From: Ferruginibacter sp.
GTDB lineage: Bacteria; Bacteroidota; Bacteroidia; Chitinophagales; Chitinophagaceae
DNA length: 64,000 nucleotides
Assembly: GCA_019638575.1 (NCBI GenBank)
Contig: JAHBTN010000015.1
Location: 36,569-100,568, forward strand
Direction of reading: 5' to 3'
Positions 37,954 to 46,584 of this stretch are shown here, piece after piece. A program made the translations under genes and the position numbers. The first letter of the stretch is position 1. The number at the start of each line of letters is the position of its first letter. Under the pieces are notes generated by a model. It saw only the letters and a program-made list of their open reading frames with translations. It ran no database searches and was not told the origin of the DNA.

Positions 37954-38715
37954 ATGGACAAAGCGTATGTAAAAAGCCATATTGAACATGGCATCAATAC
38001 TATAGAATTTTTTCATCCGCAAAGCAATTCATTACCTATAAAAATACTGGAAGAGTTGGCCAAGGAAATTCATTTTGCGGGAACGCATGATGAAACCAGG
38101 GTAATTGTTTTACAAAGCGGTGGCGAAAAAACTTTTTGTGCAGGCGCCAGTTTTGATGAATTGATGGCCATTAAGGATGAAAAAGAAGGACTGGTATTTT
38201 TTAGCGGCTTTGCCAATGTAATTAACGCTATGCGTAAATGCCCAAAGTTTATCATTGGCCGTATACAGGGTAAAAGTGTTGGTGGCGGTGTGGGGCTTGC
38301 CGCTTCGGTTGATTATGCCATTGCAACAAATAAAGCAGATATAAAATTAAGTGAGTTGGCGGTGGGTATTGGACCTTTTGTGGTGGGGCCCGCTGTTGAA
38401 AGAAAAATAGGTATATCGGCTTTTAGCGGCCTTGCTATTGATGCTACAACATGGCGCAATGCCGATTGGGCAAGAAGAAAAGGTTTATTTGCAGAAATGC
38501 ATGAAACTGTTGAAGGAATGGATGAAGCCGTTAACAGGATGGCTAACACTTTAACCAATTCAAACCCACAGGCAATGGCCGCAATGAAAAAAATTTTTTG
38601 GGCTGGCACCGATCATTGGGACAGTTTACTTAAAGAAAGAGCAGCCATTAGTGGTAAATTAGTATTAAGCGATTTTACAAGAAACGCTATCAATAAATTC
38701 AAAGCAAAAGACTAA
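37954..38715 (+). CDS. Enoyl-CoA hydratase/isomerase family protein
   Basis: 253 residues, the typical crotonase length. The oxyanion-hole segments are FCAGASFDEL and IQGKSVGGGVGLAASVDYAIA, and a catalytic-type Glu lies in LSELAVGIGPFVVGP. This should hydrate an enoyl-CoA or act as methylglutaconyl-CoA hydratase; the close family member cannot be fixed from sequence. A TATATTTA near-match to the -7 element lies upstream. No thiolase or dehydrogenase gene is adjacent. Confidence 0.88.
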   Translation: MDKAYVKSHIEHGINTIEFFHPQSNSLPIKILEELAKEIHFAGTHDETRVIVLQSGGEKTFCAGASFDELMAIKDEKEGLVFFSGFANVINAMRKCPKFIIGRIQGKSVGGGVGLAASVDYAIATNKADIKLSELAVGIGPFVVGPAVERKIGISAFSGLAIDATTWRNADWARRKGLFAEMHETVEGMDEAVNRMANTLTNSNPQAMAAMKKIFWAGTDHWDSLLKERAAISGKLVLSDFTRNAINKFKAKD

Positions 38716-38788
38716 TTGAAGAATTTATATAAACAGGAAAAAAATTGGGATTAAAAATTTTTTCTCGATATAATTTTAATTACAGGCA

Positions 38789-39544
38789 CTAAATGTTTAA
38801 TCCGCCACAGGCACTAATAATCTGGCCTGTAACATAACTACCCATATCGCTGGCCAAAAACAAGCATACATTGGCTATATCTTCGGTGCTTGCAAACCTG
38901 CCCAACGGAATATCGGCTTTATATTTTTCGGCGCCTTCGCCTTCTTTTAAATAACTGGTCATATCGGTTTCTACAAAACCAGGCGCCACAGCATTACTGC
39001 GTATATTGCGGCTGCCTAGTTCTTTGGCAATACTTTTTGTAAAACCAATGATACCTGCTTTGCTGGCCGCATAACTGCTTTGCCCGGCATTGCCCATTTC
39101 GCCTATAACACTGCTCATGTTTATGATACTGCCGCTTTTTGCTTTCATCATGGGGCGTATCACCTGCTTAGTCATGTTAAAAACGCTTTTTAAATTTACC
39201 TGCATCACTTCATCCCATTGTTCAGGTGTCATACGCAGTAATAAATTATCTTTTGATATGCCTGCATTGTTAACACATATATCTATACTGCCAAATTCTT
39301 TCATTACCTCATTTACAAAACTTTCGCAGGCTGCATAGTCGCCGGCATTGCTTTGATACGCTTTTGCTTTAACACCCATTGATGTTAATTTTTCTTCCAG
39401 TGCTTTTGCTTTTGCAGCGCTTGAATCACTAACATAAGTAAAAGCAATATTGCTACCATGCTCAGCAAACTTAATGGCAATGCCTTCGCCAATGCCCCGT
39501 GCGGCCCCGGTGATGATGGTATTTTTTGTATTGAGTAGTTTCAT
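38789..39544 (-). CDS. fabG: 3-oxoacyl-ACP reductase FabG-like (SDR family)
   Basis: 251 residues. A short-chain dehydrogenase with the NADPH motif TGAARGIGEG (12-21), NNAGIS, catalytic Ser in NMSSVIG, and the YAASKAG active site (Tyr and Lys). The C-terminal GxxxTD and TGQIISACGGLNI pattern fits FabG, which reduces 3-oxoacyl-ACP in fatty-acid synthesis. It is the last gene of a four-gene operon, 2 bp after the DUF3667 gene. Paralogous SDR function cannot be fully excluded. Confidence 0.9.
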   Translation of the reverse strand: MKLLNTKNTIITGAARGIGEGIAIKFAEHGSNIAFTYVSDSSAAKAKALEEKLTSMGVKAKAYQSNAGDYAACESFVNEVMKEFGSIDICVNNAGISKDNLLLRMTPEQWDEVMQVNLKSVFNMTKQVIRPMMKAKSGSIINMSSVIGEMGNAGQSSYAASKAGIIGFTKSIAKELGSRNIRSNAVAPGFVETDMTSYLKEGEGAEKYKADIPLGRFASTEDIANVCLFLASDMGSYVTGQIISACGGLNI

Positions 39545-39546
39545 GC

Positions 39547-40374
39547 CTACAATTGGATAATTGTTAAATAAAAAAGGATGAATTTATAAATATTTTGGAT
39601 AAATAACACTAATAAACCAAGGTAAATTATTGAATAAATTATGCAATACCAAATAGAGAATTTAAAAAAACGTTTAGCGGAAATAAAACTGAATATAAGC
39701 ATACCAGCCAAAACCACAGGGCCTGTGATTTTATCGCCCTGTAAAAAATTAATTCCAAAGATTAACCTTAAAAAAAGCATTATTATTGGCAACACCAGGA
39801 ACCCCCATAATAAAAGGAAAGAAGTATTTTCTGTAACATAAATAAAATGATCATAATAATATTTTCTCTTTTTAAAAGCCAATAGCCACGATAAAGAGGC
39901 CATTACAGGAAGTATTATAAACAACAGAAATTTGGATACCTTTTCGCCTTTGGCATGAAAAGCTTCCGATACCTGGGCCCAGTCCATATTTTTAGCAGTC
40001 ATTAATGCAGATACTTTCTTTTGTGCAAAGCTTCCATATAATTCATGTGAAGTGTGATAAAAGAGCCTCATATTTAATCCTTCGAAAATAGGAAACAGGA
40101 GATACAGGATAATTAACATCAAAAAAAGTGAAAGAGGTTTAAAATATTTTTTTCTAACACCGTTACAGTAATCTTCTGAAAACTTTCCCGGGTGCAGGAT
40201 AATTGTTTTAAGGCTGGTTAATAATGTACCTTCAAAATGGGTAACAAAATGAAAAACATCGGCAAACAGGATGCTTATCCTTTTGTCATTTTCATTATGT
40301 ATTTTTTCGCCGCAGTTGTTACAATATTTTCCTACAAAATGATTCTTACAATTTTTACAAATAAATTCCTGCAT
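39547..40374 (-). CDS. DUF3667 membrane protein with N-terminal zinc ribbon
   Basis: 275 residues. It begins with a four-Cys zinc ribbon (CKNCKNHFVGKYCNNCGEK), then the DUF3667 core (SILFADVFHFVTHFEGTLLTS), which carries a conserved glycine-proline stretch and a PGKFSEDYCNG motif. Four to five membrane segments follow, so it is an inner-membrane protein. Its function is unknown. It sits 9 bp after the GH3 gene and 2 bp before fabG in an operon with LPS- and lipid-related genes. Confidence 0.85.
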   Translation of the reverse strand: MQEFICKNCKNHFVGKYCNNCGEKIHNENDKRISILFADVFHFVTHFEGTLLTSLKTIILHPGKFSEDYCNGVRKKYFKPLSLFLMLIILYLLFPIFEGLNMRLFYHTSHELYGSFAQKKVSALMTAKNMDWAQVSEAFHAKGEKVSKFLLFIILPVMASLSWLLAFKKRKYYYDHFIYVTENTSFLLLWGFLVLPIIMLFLRLIFGINFLQGDKITGPVVLAGMLIFSFISAKRFFKFSIWYCIIYSIIYLGLLVLFIQNIYKFILFYLTIIQL

Positions 40375-40383
40375 AAATAATAA

Positions 40384-41892
40384 TTATAAAGAAATCGAAA
40401 GAATTTCATTTATGATTGTTCGGTCGTTACTCAGCCGTGGCACTTTGTGCTGCCCGCCCAGTTTACCCTTATTACGCAACCAGTTATTAAATGTGCCAGG
40501 TTTTAAGTTATGTACAATGGGCAATCGCAAAGCTATGTTTTTGTGGCGCTTGGCTTCGTAATCGCTGTTGATGTTTTTTAATTCGCTGTCAAGCAACGAA
40601 ACAAAATTTTCAAAATTATCAGGTTCTTTTTCAAATTCAACCAACCACTCATGTGCCCCGTTATCATGCTCGCTGAAATATACGGGTGCTGCTGTGTAAT
40701 CATTTACCACTGCATTGGTTTTTTCTGCAGCAAAGGCAATTGCTTTATCACTATTATCTACAATCACTTCTTCGCCAAAAGCATTTATATAATGTTTTAA
40801 ACGGCCACTTACTTTTATAAGATAAGGATTAAGGTTGGTAAATTGTATGGTATCGCCAATCAGGTATCGCCACAAACCACCTGTTGTACTTATAATTAAT
40901 GCGTAATTTTTACCGGTTTGCACATGGTTTAAGCCTACGGTTTTTGGATTTTCTTTTCCATATTCTTCAACAGGCATAAATTCATAAAAGATACCATGCT
41001 CTGTAAATAACAACAAACCATTATCATCGGGGCTTTGTTGCCCGGCAATAAAACCTTCGCTGGCATTGTATATTTCAAGATAATTTATTTTGCTGCCGAT
41101 AATTTTATCAAACTGTTCTTTATACGGTACAAAAGAAACACCACCGGTTATATACAGTTCTAAATTGGGCCACACCTCTTTAATAGTTGTTTTGTTTTTT
41201 ATTTCTAAAATCCGTTTTAGCAATATCAATGTCCAGGTGGGTACGCCTGCAAGCGAAGTAACATTTTCGTCAGCCGTAACCTGCGCCAGCTTTTCAATCT
41301 TTTCTTCCCATTCATCTAAAAGCGCCACACTTAATTCCGGTGTTCGTATCCATTGCCCCCAAAAAGGAGAGTTTTGCATAAGTACGGCGCTAAGGTCGCC
41401 GTATTGTATATCTTCATTGTGTTGGTTTATTTGATGAGAGCCGCCCACTACCAGGCCTTTGCCTGTTAATAAATCGCTTGAGGGAAAATTTTTATAGTAA
41501 GTGCTTAGCAAATCTTTACTTGCCTTATAATGGTTATCCTGCAGGCTTTCGTCGCTGATGGGGATAAATTTGCTTTTATCGCTTGTGGTGCCTGATGATT
41601 TTGCAAACCATTTTATAGGTGTGTTCCATAAAATATTCTGCTCGCCGTTCATCATCCTTAATATGTACGGTTTTATATCATTGTATTCATGAATGGGAAC
41701 CCTTTTTTTAAATTCCTTAAGGGTAAATAGTTTCGAGAAATTATATTTTCTTCCAAACTCGGTGTATTGTGCGGCTGTAACAAGTTCTTGCAATACCTCA
41801 CGCTGTACAGCTACCGGGTGGTTGCTCCAGTTTTCGATACGCCACAGGCGCATGCGTGCTAATTTGGATATTGCTGATGAGAGTAATTTCAT
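40384..41892 (-). CDS. GH3-family acyl-adenylate/amide-forming enzyme homologue (1)
   Basis: 502 residues. Named after plant GH3 auxin-conjugating enzymes, this family is common in Bacteroidota with unknown substrates. The adenylation motif SSGTTSDKSKFIPIS is near residues 90-105. The central LYITGGVSFVPYKEQF with EIYNASEGFIA, and the C-terminal GLWRYLIGDTIQFTN, are the other conserved parts. It probably activates a carboxylic acid with ATP. It is in an operon after lptB (21 bp) and before the DUF3667 gene. A second homologue starts at 62638. Confidence 0.88.
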   Translation of the reverse strand: MKLLSSAISKLARMRLWRIENWSNHPVAVQREVLQELVTAAQYTEFGRKYNFSKLFTLKEFKKRVPIHEYNDIKPYILRMMNGEQNILWNTPIKWFAKSSGTTSDKSKFIPISDESLQDNHYKASKDLLSTYYKNFPSSDLLTGKGLVVGGSHQINQHNEDIQYGDLSAVLMQNSPFWGQWIRTPELSVALLDEWEEKIEKLAQVTADENVTSLAGVPTWTLILLKRILEIKNKTTIKEVWPNLELYITGGVSFVPYKEQFDKIIGSKINYLEIYNASEGFIAGQQSPDDNGLLLFTEHGIFYEFMPVEEYGKENPKTVGLNHVQTGKNYALIISTTGGLWRYLIGDTIQFTNLNPYLIKVSGRLKHYINAFGEEVIVDNSDKAIAFAAEKTNAVVNDYTAAPVYFSEHDNGAHEWLVEFEKEPDNFENFVSLLDSELKNINSDYEAKRHKNIALRLPIVHNLKPGTFNNWLRNKGKLGGQHKVPRLSNDRTIINEILSISL

Positions 41893-41913
41893 TTCGTTGC
41901 CAAGATAATTAAA

Positions 41914-42675
41914 TTATCGGGCAGCTTCATCATGTAAATAATCCTTTCTTTTTAATTCAAAGTTTTTGCCCAGGTACAAACTGCGTACCTGCTCGTTGGC
42001 AGCAAGTTCTTCGGCTGTGCCATGTGTAAATATTTTTCCATCAATAAGTAAATAGGCCCTATCGCAAATGGAGAGTGTTTCGTTTACATTATGATCGGTG
42101 ATGAGTATCCCTATGTTCCTGAATTTTAATTTTGCTACAATTGATTGTATATCTTCAACAGCAATAGGATCCACGCCGGCAAAGGGTTCATCAAGTAAAA
42201 TAAATTTTGGGTTTACGGCCAAAGCCCTAGCAATTTCTGTACGGCGCCTTTCGCCACCGCTTAGTGTATCACCGTTGTTTTTGCGTACACGCTGCAGGTT
42301 AAATTCATCCAGCAGGCTTTCCAGTTTTTCTTTTTGTTCGTTTTTTTTAAGTTTAGTCATTTCAAGCACTGCCAATATATTATCTTCTACACTTAACTTA
42401 CGAAAAACACTTGCTTCCTGTGGCAAGTAGCCAATACCCATTTGCGCTCTTTTGTACATGGGTAGTTTGGTAATGTTGATATCGTTTAAAAAAACTTCGC
42501 CTTCATCGGGTTTTACTAAACCCACCACCTGGTAAAAAGAAGTGGTTTTGCCGGCGCCATTGGGCCCAAGCAACCCAACAATTTCTCCCTGCTTTACATT
42601 AAACGAAACTTTATTTACAACAGTACGGCTGCCATAAACTTTTACAAGGTCTTTGGTTTGTATGGTTAAATTCAA
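41914..42675 (-). CDS. lptB: LPS export ABC transporter ATP-binding protein LptB
   Basis: 253 residues. It is the ATPase that powers lipopolysaccharide extraction by LptFG. Walker A is [11 protein letters not shown], the Q-loop is [15 protein letters not shown], the signature is [15 protein letters not shown], Walker B is [20 protein letters not shown], and the H-loop is [12 protein letters not shown]. The FAGVDPIAV stretch is the LptB hallmark. It leads the operon with the GH3, DUF3667 and fabG genes, behind a TATTTTTG promoter element. No lptFG is in the window. Confidence 0.95.
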   Translation of the reverse strand: MNLTIQTKDLVKVYGSRTVVNKVSFNVKQGEIVGLLGPNGAGKTTSFYQVVGLVKPDEGEVFLNDINITKLPMYKRAQMGIGYLPQEASVFRKLSVEDNILAVLEMTKLKKNEQKEKLESLLDEFNLQRVRKNNGDTLSGGERRRTEIARALAVNPKFILLDEPFAGVDPIAVEDIQSIVAKLKFRNIGILITDHNVNETLSICDRAYLLIDGKIFTHGTAEELAANEQVRSLYLGKNFELKRKDYLHDEAAR

Positions 42676-42690
42676 AATGAAGTATTTTTA

Positions 42691-42698
42691 CAAAAATA
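42691..42698 (-). promoter_or_regulatory. Promoter -7 element TATTTTTG of the lptB operon
   Basis: Perfect TAnnTTTG match on the minus strand, 15 nt before the ATG at 42675. Confidence 0.5.
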
Positions 42699-42760
42699 GT
42701 GTAAACCTATAAACCCTTTTAATACCGTTGATAATTAACAGTTGTTTATGTTTACTTGAT

Positions 42761-42768
42761 TATGTTTG
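42761..42768 (+). promoter_or_regulatory. Promoter -7 element TATGTTTG of metF
   Basis: Perfect TAnnTTTG match, 17 nt before the ATG at 42786. Confidence 0.5.
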
Positions 42769-42785
42769 CAGATATTTTTTAACCG

Positions 42786-43739
42786 ATGAAAGTAATTGAT
42801 CACATTAACCAGGCTACACAAACACTGGTTTCTTTTGAAATACTACCTCCCTTAAAAGGCAAAGGTATTCAATCATTATACCAGCACCTTGACCCATTGA
42901 TGGAGTTTAAGCCGGCATATATAAATGTAACATACCACCGCAGCGAGCATGTGTTTAAAAAAACACCCGATGGTAATTTCCAGAAAGTGGTGGTGCGTAA
43001 AAGGCCGGGCACCGAAAGTATTTGTGCTGCTATTATGAATAAATACAGTGTAGACACGGTACCGCACCTTATTTGCGGTGGGTTTGGTATTAACGAAACA
43101 GAAGATGCTTTAATAAACCTGCATTACCTGGGTATTGATAATGTATTGGTTTTGCGTGGCGATGCCGCAAAAAACGAAACTGCATTTTTACCCGAGCCGG
43201 GAGGACATGAATATGCAAGCGATTTACTGAAACAGGTTGTAAACCTTAATGCAGGAAAATATTTGGAAGACGATTTAAAAAATACCAGCCAAACAAAATT
43301 TTGTATTGGTGTGGCGGGATATCCCGAAAAACATTTTGAAGCGCCAAATATGGACAGCGATTTGCACTACCTAAAACAAAAGGTAGATTTAGGCGCCGAT
43401 TATATTGTTACGCAAATGTTTTTTGACAATGAAAAATTTTATGCCTTTGTAAAAAACTGCAGGGATGCAGGCATTACGGTTCCAATCATCCCGGGGCTTA
43501 AGCCTATTTACACTAAAAAACAACTTACTGTTTTACCTAAGGTTTTTCATATTGACCTGCCCGCTGCACTAAGTAAAGAAATTATGAAATGTAATACAGA
43601 TGAAGAGGTAGAACAGGTGGGTACGGAGTGGTTATTACAACAATCGAAAGAATTAAAAGATTTTGGTGTACCGGTTTTACATTATTATACTTTGGGCCGG
43701 CCACATATTGTTGGCAATGTTGTTAAACAAATTTTTTAA
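42786..43739 (+). CDS. metF: 5,10-methylenetetrahydrofolate reductase MetF
   Basis: 317 residues. A FAD-dependent TIM barrel that reduces methylene-tetrahydrofolate to methyl-tetrahydrofolate for methionine synthesis. Visible are the SFEILPPLKGKG start (conserved Glu), YINVTYHR, VPHLICGGF, VLVLRGD, FCIGVAGYPEKH, the LGADYIVTQMFFDN segment and VPIIPGLKPI near the C terminus. It is monocistronic, with a strong terminator shared with the convergent beta-barrel gene. No S-adenosylmethionine riboswitch is apparent upstream. Confidence 0.96.
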   Translation: MKVIDHINQATQTLVSFEILPPLKGKGIQSLYQHLDPLMEFKPAYINVTYHRSEHVFKKTPDGNFQKVVVRKRPGTESICAAIMNKYSVDTVPHLICGGFGINETEDALINLHYLGIDNVLVLRGDAAKNETAFLPEPGGHEYASDLLKQVVNLNAGKYLEDDLKNTSQTKFCIGVAGYPEKHFEAPNMDSDLHYLKQKVDLGADYIVTQMFFDNEKFYAFVKNCRDAGITVPIIPGLKPIYTKKQLTVLPKVFHIDLPAALSKEIMKCNTDEEVEQVGTEWLLQQSKELKDFGVPVLHYYTLGRPHIVGNVVKQIF

Positions 43740-43745
43740 ATAATA

Positions 43746-43777
43746 AAACCTTTCCGGGCAGGAAAGGTTTTTTGTTT
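43746..43777. terminator. Bidirectional terminator after metF
   Basis: AAACCTTTCC (43746-43755) pairs perfectly with GGAAAGGTTT (43761-43770) around GGGCA, followed by TTTGTTTT on the plus side. Confidence 0.85.
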
Positions 43778-43791
43778 TCAGATGAGGGCTA

Positions 43792-44484
43792 TTATTTGCC
43801 CAGCGGAACACCCAGCGAAATACTGAGAGTGCGGTATTTGTTCCTGTCGTTTTCGTTATTACTGCTTTCGGTAGAGTTTATCCTTGTAAGCCCAAGGCCA
43901 TAATTTACTTTCACCATCACAGGGCCAAAATCAAAACCACCGCCAAAATTCAAACCAAAATCAAATCGCTTTAGTTTATTGTAAGCAGCATCATCTTGTT
44001 GCGATGTAAAAGGATCGTCGTTGCTGAATTTTATATTATCGGTTGTAGATGTAATAAAAGGGCCAAGCCTTGCTTCTTGTTTTGATTTACCGGTTATACC
44101 AATAGCAGCATAAGGCCCTGCATTAAAAAATATATTTGTTCCTTTTTGTATTGGAATTTTAAATACAGCATTCAACGGAACCTGAATGTAATAAGGATTA
44201 AATTTTGATTTTACATAATAGTTATTAGTAAAAAAATATGTTTCGGCTTTAGAACCATGACCGGTAAATAAAATTCCCGATTCGAGACTTAAATTAGGCA
44301 ACAAACTATAGCGCCCAAGTATGCCCACATTAAACGAAGCAAGTACATTGTTTTTTTCTGTTTGCCCATCGTTTGTGTTAGTAATATTAGCAAGGTTTAA
44401 GCCACCCTGCACATAAATTTTTTGTGCTTTACCTGTTTGTACTATTGCTAATAAGATGCCGGTTGCCAGTAATAGTTTTTTCAT
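43792..44484 (-). CDS. Outer-membrane beta-barrel protein (porin-like, PorT/OMP_b-brl type)
   Basis: 230 residues. A signal peptide ends near residue 20 (AIVQTGKAQ). The mature protein consists of alternating amphipathic strands (YVQGGLNLANI, LSLESGILFTGHG, YYIQVPLNAVFKI, FDFGLNFGGGFDFG) and ends in LSISLGVPLGK, the pattern of small eight-stranded barrels. It has no clear enzymatic motif. The family includes PorT, but the exact subgroup is not readable here. Confidence 0.8.
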   Translation of the reverse strand: MKKLLLATGILLAIVQTGKAQKIYVQGGLNLANITNTNDGQTEKNNVLASFNVGILGRYSLLPNLSLESGILFTGHGSKAETYFFTNNYYVKSKFNPYYIQVPLNAVFKIPIQKGTNIFFNAGPYAAIGITGKSKQEARLGPFITSTTDNIKFSNDDPFTSQQDDAAYNKLKRFDFGLNFGGGFDFGPVMVKVNYGLGLTRINSTESSNNENDRNKYRTLSISLGVPLGK

Positions 44485-44571
44485 GATGATTGTTTAGGTT
44501 ATTATATAAAAACCATTGAACAACTGTTCAATGTGTTGGAAGGTTTTTCCTGAACATTTTCAGTTAACGCA

Positions 44572-44606
44572 AAAAGCCTGCCAACCGACTTTGTTGACAG
44601 GCTTTT
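44572..44606 (-). terminator. Terminator after the SurA-like gene
   Basis: AAAAGCCTG and CAAC on one arm pair with GTTG and CAGGCTTTT on the other with one mismatch; the minus-strand reading ends in a T run. Confidence 0.75.
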
Positions 44607-44628
44607 CTGCATTAATTTTTTTAAGTAA

Positions 44629-46569
44629 CTATTTCAACAAAGACTTAAATACGGTTTCGTTTATCTTAACTGGATATTGCTTTTTAAGCTCAGCCACCCA
44701 TTTATCTTCCAGCATATTTTGATAATCATTTATTACGGCACCTTTGGCTTCATCAAAACTTCTTTGCATACCTGCATCGTAATATCGAATGGGTATTATA
44801 AAACTTACATTTCCATCCACTGGGTTTACCGTACCATCAACAATTAAACCCACAGGCGCCGTTGTAGCATTTATTTTTGCGGGCAACTGCGTTAATTCAA
44901 ATCGCCCCGAATCGGCCTGTATATTCAGGTTTGTTTCGGCAATTTTTTTCCAGTCTTCGCCTTTTTGTAATGCAGCTTTTGTTTCATCGGCCATAGATTT
45001 ATTGGCACAATTGAAAAGGATGATATCGGCGCTTGCCCCCCACAGGTATTTGTTTTTATTTTCGGCATATATTTTTTTCTGCCCGGCAGTATCGGCTGCA
45101 GCTTTGCCCCAAATATTCCGTTCCATAATTTCAAACAATACATTACCATCTCTAAACTCTTCCATCTGGTACCTAAACTCAGGATTATAATCTTCCAGGT
45201 GTTTTTTATAATCTTCAATTACCGATGTTTCAATAAATTTTTCAAACAATGCTTCGTTGTTCTCTCCTTTATATAATTCACCAGAGCCTTTGTAGTTGCG
45301 TACAAAATCAAGCCAATCTTTTCCGATAAGTTTCCTATTGGCATAAGTAGCCACAATTTTTCCTGTAACAGGAAATTTAACCTTGTCATCGGTTTCGGTT
45401 TTAGAATTTGCTATCACACTGTCGGCAAACCTGTACAAATCAGTTGTAGAAACAGTATTTGTTTTTTTAAAGTTCACCTTTTTTAAAACTTCTTTTGTAA
45501 ACAGGTCTTTTGCAATATTTATCCGGCTATCTTGTTCGGTTTTTAACTTCATATCAAACAGGTAGGCGGGGTCGTTATTATTGGCAGGCACAGGTGTTTG
45601 CGAAATTCTTTTCACTATATGATAACCATACGGGCTTAAAAACGGTTTGCTTATTTCGCCATCTTTTGTAAGCCTGAATATTTCATTTTCAAAATTAACT
45701 TCAAACTTGCCGGTTCCAAACTCGGGCAGCAAGCCATTGTTGCCATAGGTTGTTTTATCATCGCTAAACTGGCGGGCAAGTTTTCCAAAATCGCCACCAT
45801 TCATCAATAAATTATAAACAGAATCGGCCCTGTCTTTAAGATTTTTCTTATCGGTATCGGTTGCGCCTGGCGGAATAGCAATCAATATCTGTGCTATTTT
45901 CCATTTTCCAACAGCATTTCTTTCGCCAACAAGCTTAAATACATGCCAACCGTTTTTTGAGCGGTAAGGTTTATTAACCTGGCCTTCTTTTAAATTGTAA
46001 ATAATATTTTCATATTCGTATGGCAAAGTGAAAACGGTTACAAAACCAAGATCGTTAAAAGTAGCCATGCCAGCCGGTTCAGTTATAACAATATTGTTAT
46101 AATCTGTTTTGCCGCTGTTTAATGCTTTGTATATATTTTCAATTGCTTTGTATGCTTTTTGTGTATCGGCAATATTTAAAGTGTTAGCAGCTTTTACAAA
46201 AAAATGCAACACATGTAAATCTTTCTTTCCCCTGTTCATGGCTTCGGTAACTAAAGCTTCTTCTGCTTTTTCGTTATTAAGGAAGCTTTGTTCTATCTGG
46301 CTTCTAAAGCTTTGGGCATCATAAATAAGGTTTTGCAGTGTATCAAGTTTTAAGTCTAATGCCGCTCTTACTTTTAGTTTAAATTTTATGTACAGGTCAA
46401 GATATTCCCTTAGCGATTGTTCTTTATTGGTTACGGGTGTTTTGTTTTTTTCATAAGCCCGCATGAACTCTGCCTTGTCAACAGCATATTTGCCATACGT
46501 GAAAATGGTTTGCGAAAATGTGGCCGTTGCGGTTATTGCAAAAACAAAGCATAAGAATATTTTTTTCAT
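44629..46569 (-). CDS. SurA-like periplasmic peptidyl-prolyl isomerase
   Basis: 646 residues with a signal peptide (cleaved near ATFSQ). A parvulin domain at about residues 115-215 (LHVLHFFVKA, FNDLGFVTVF, KNGWHVFKLV) is followed by a second at about 220-325 (AQILIAIPPG, ADSVYNLLMNGGDFGKLARQFSDD, FLSPYGYHIVKRI). The helical C-terminal half may be the substrate-binding part. It is a soluble periplasmic chaperone for outer-membrane proteins. It lies 15 bp after the TlpA-like gene, a joint folding and redox operon. Confidence 0.92.
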   Translation of the reverse strand: MKKIFLCFVFAITATATFSQTIFTYGKYAVDKAEFMRAYEKNKTPVTNKEQSLREYLDLYIKFKLKVRAALDLKLDTLQNLIYDAQSFRSQIEQSFLNNEKAEEALVTEAMNRGKKDLHVLHFFVKAANTLNIADTQKAYKAIENIYKALNSGKTDYNNIVITEPAGMATFNDLGFVTVFTLPYEYENIIYNLKEGQVNKPYRSKNGWHVFKLVGERNAVGKWKIAQILIAIPPGATDTDKKNLKDRADSVYNLLMNGGDFGKLARQFSDDKTTYGNNGLLPEFGTGKFEVNFENEIFRLTKDGEISKPFLSPYGYHIVKRISQTPVPANNNDPAYLFDMKLKTEQDSRINIAKDLFTKEVLKKVNFKKTNTVSTTDLYRFADSVIANSKTETDDKVKFPVTGKIVATYANRKLIGKDWLDFVRNYKGSGELYKGENNEALFEKFIETSVIEDYKKHLEDYNPEFRYQMEEFRDGNVLFEIMERNIWGKAAADTAGQKKIYAENKNKYLWGASADIILFNCANKSMADETKAALQKGEDWKKIAETNLNIQADSGRFELTQLPAKINATTAPVGLIVDGTVNPVDGNVSFIIPIRYYDAGMQRSFDEAKGAVINDYQNMLEDKWVAELKKQYPVKINETVFKSLLK

Positions 46570-46584
46570 AAGCCGGTATAAGTT

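Noticed and set aside
42676-42785. SAM or other riboswitch before metF
   Set aside because: The gap is only 110 bp and AT-rich and shared with the divergent lptB promoter; no conserved fold is seen.
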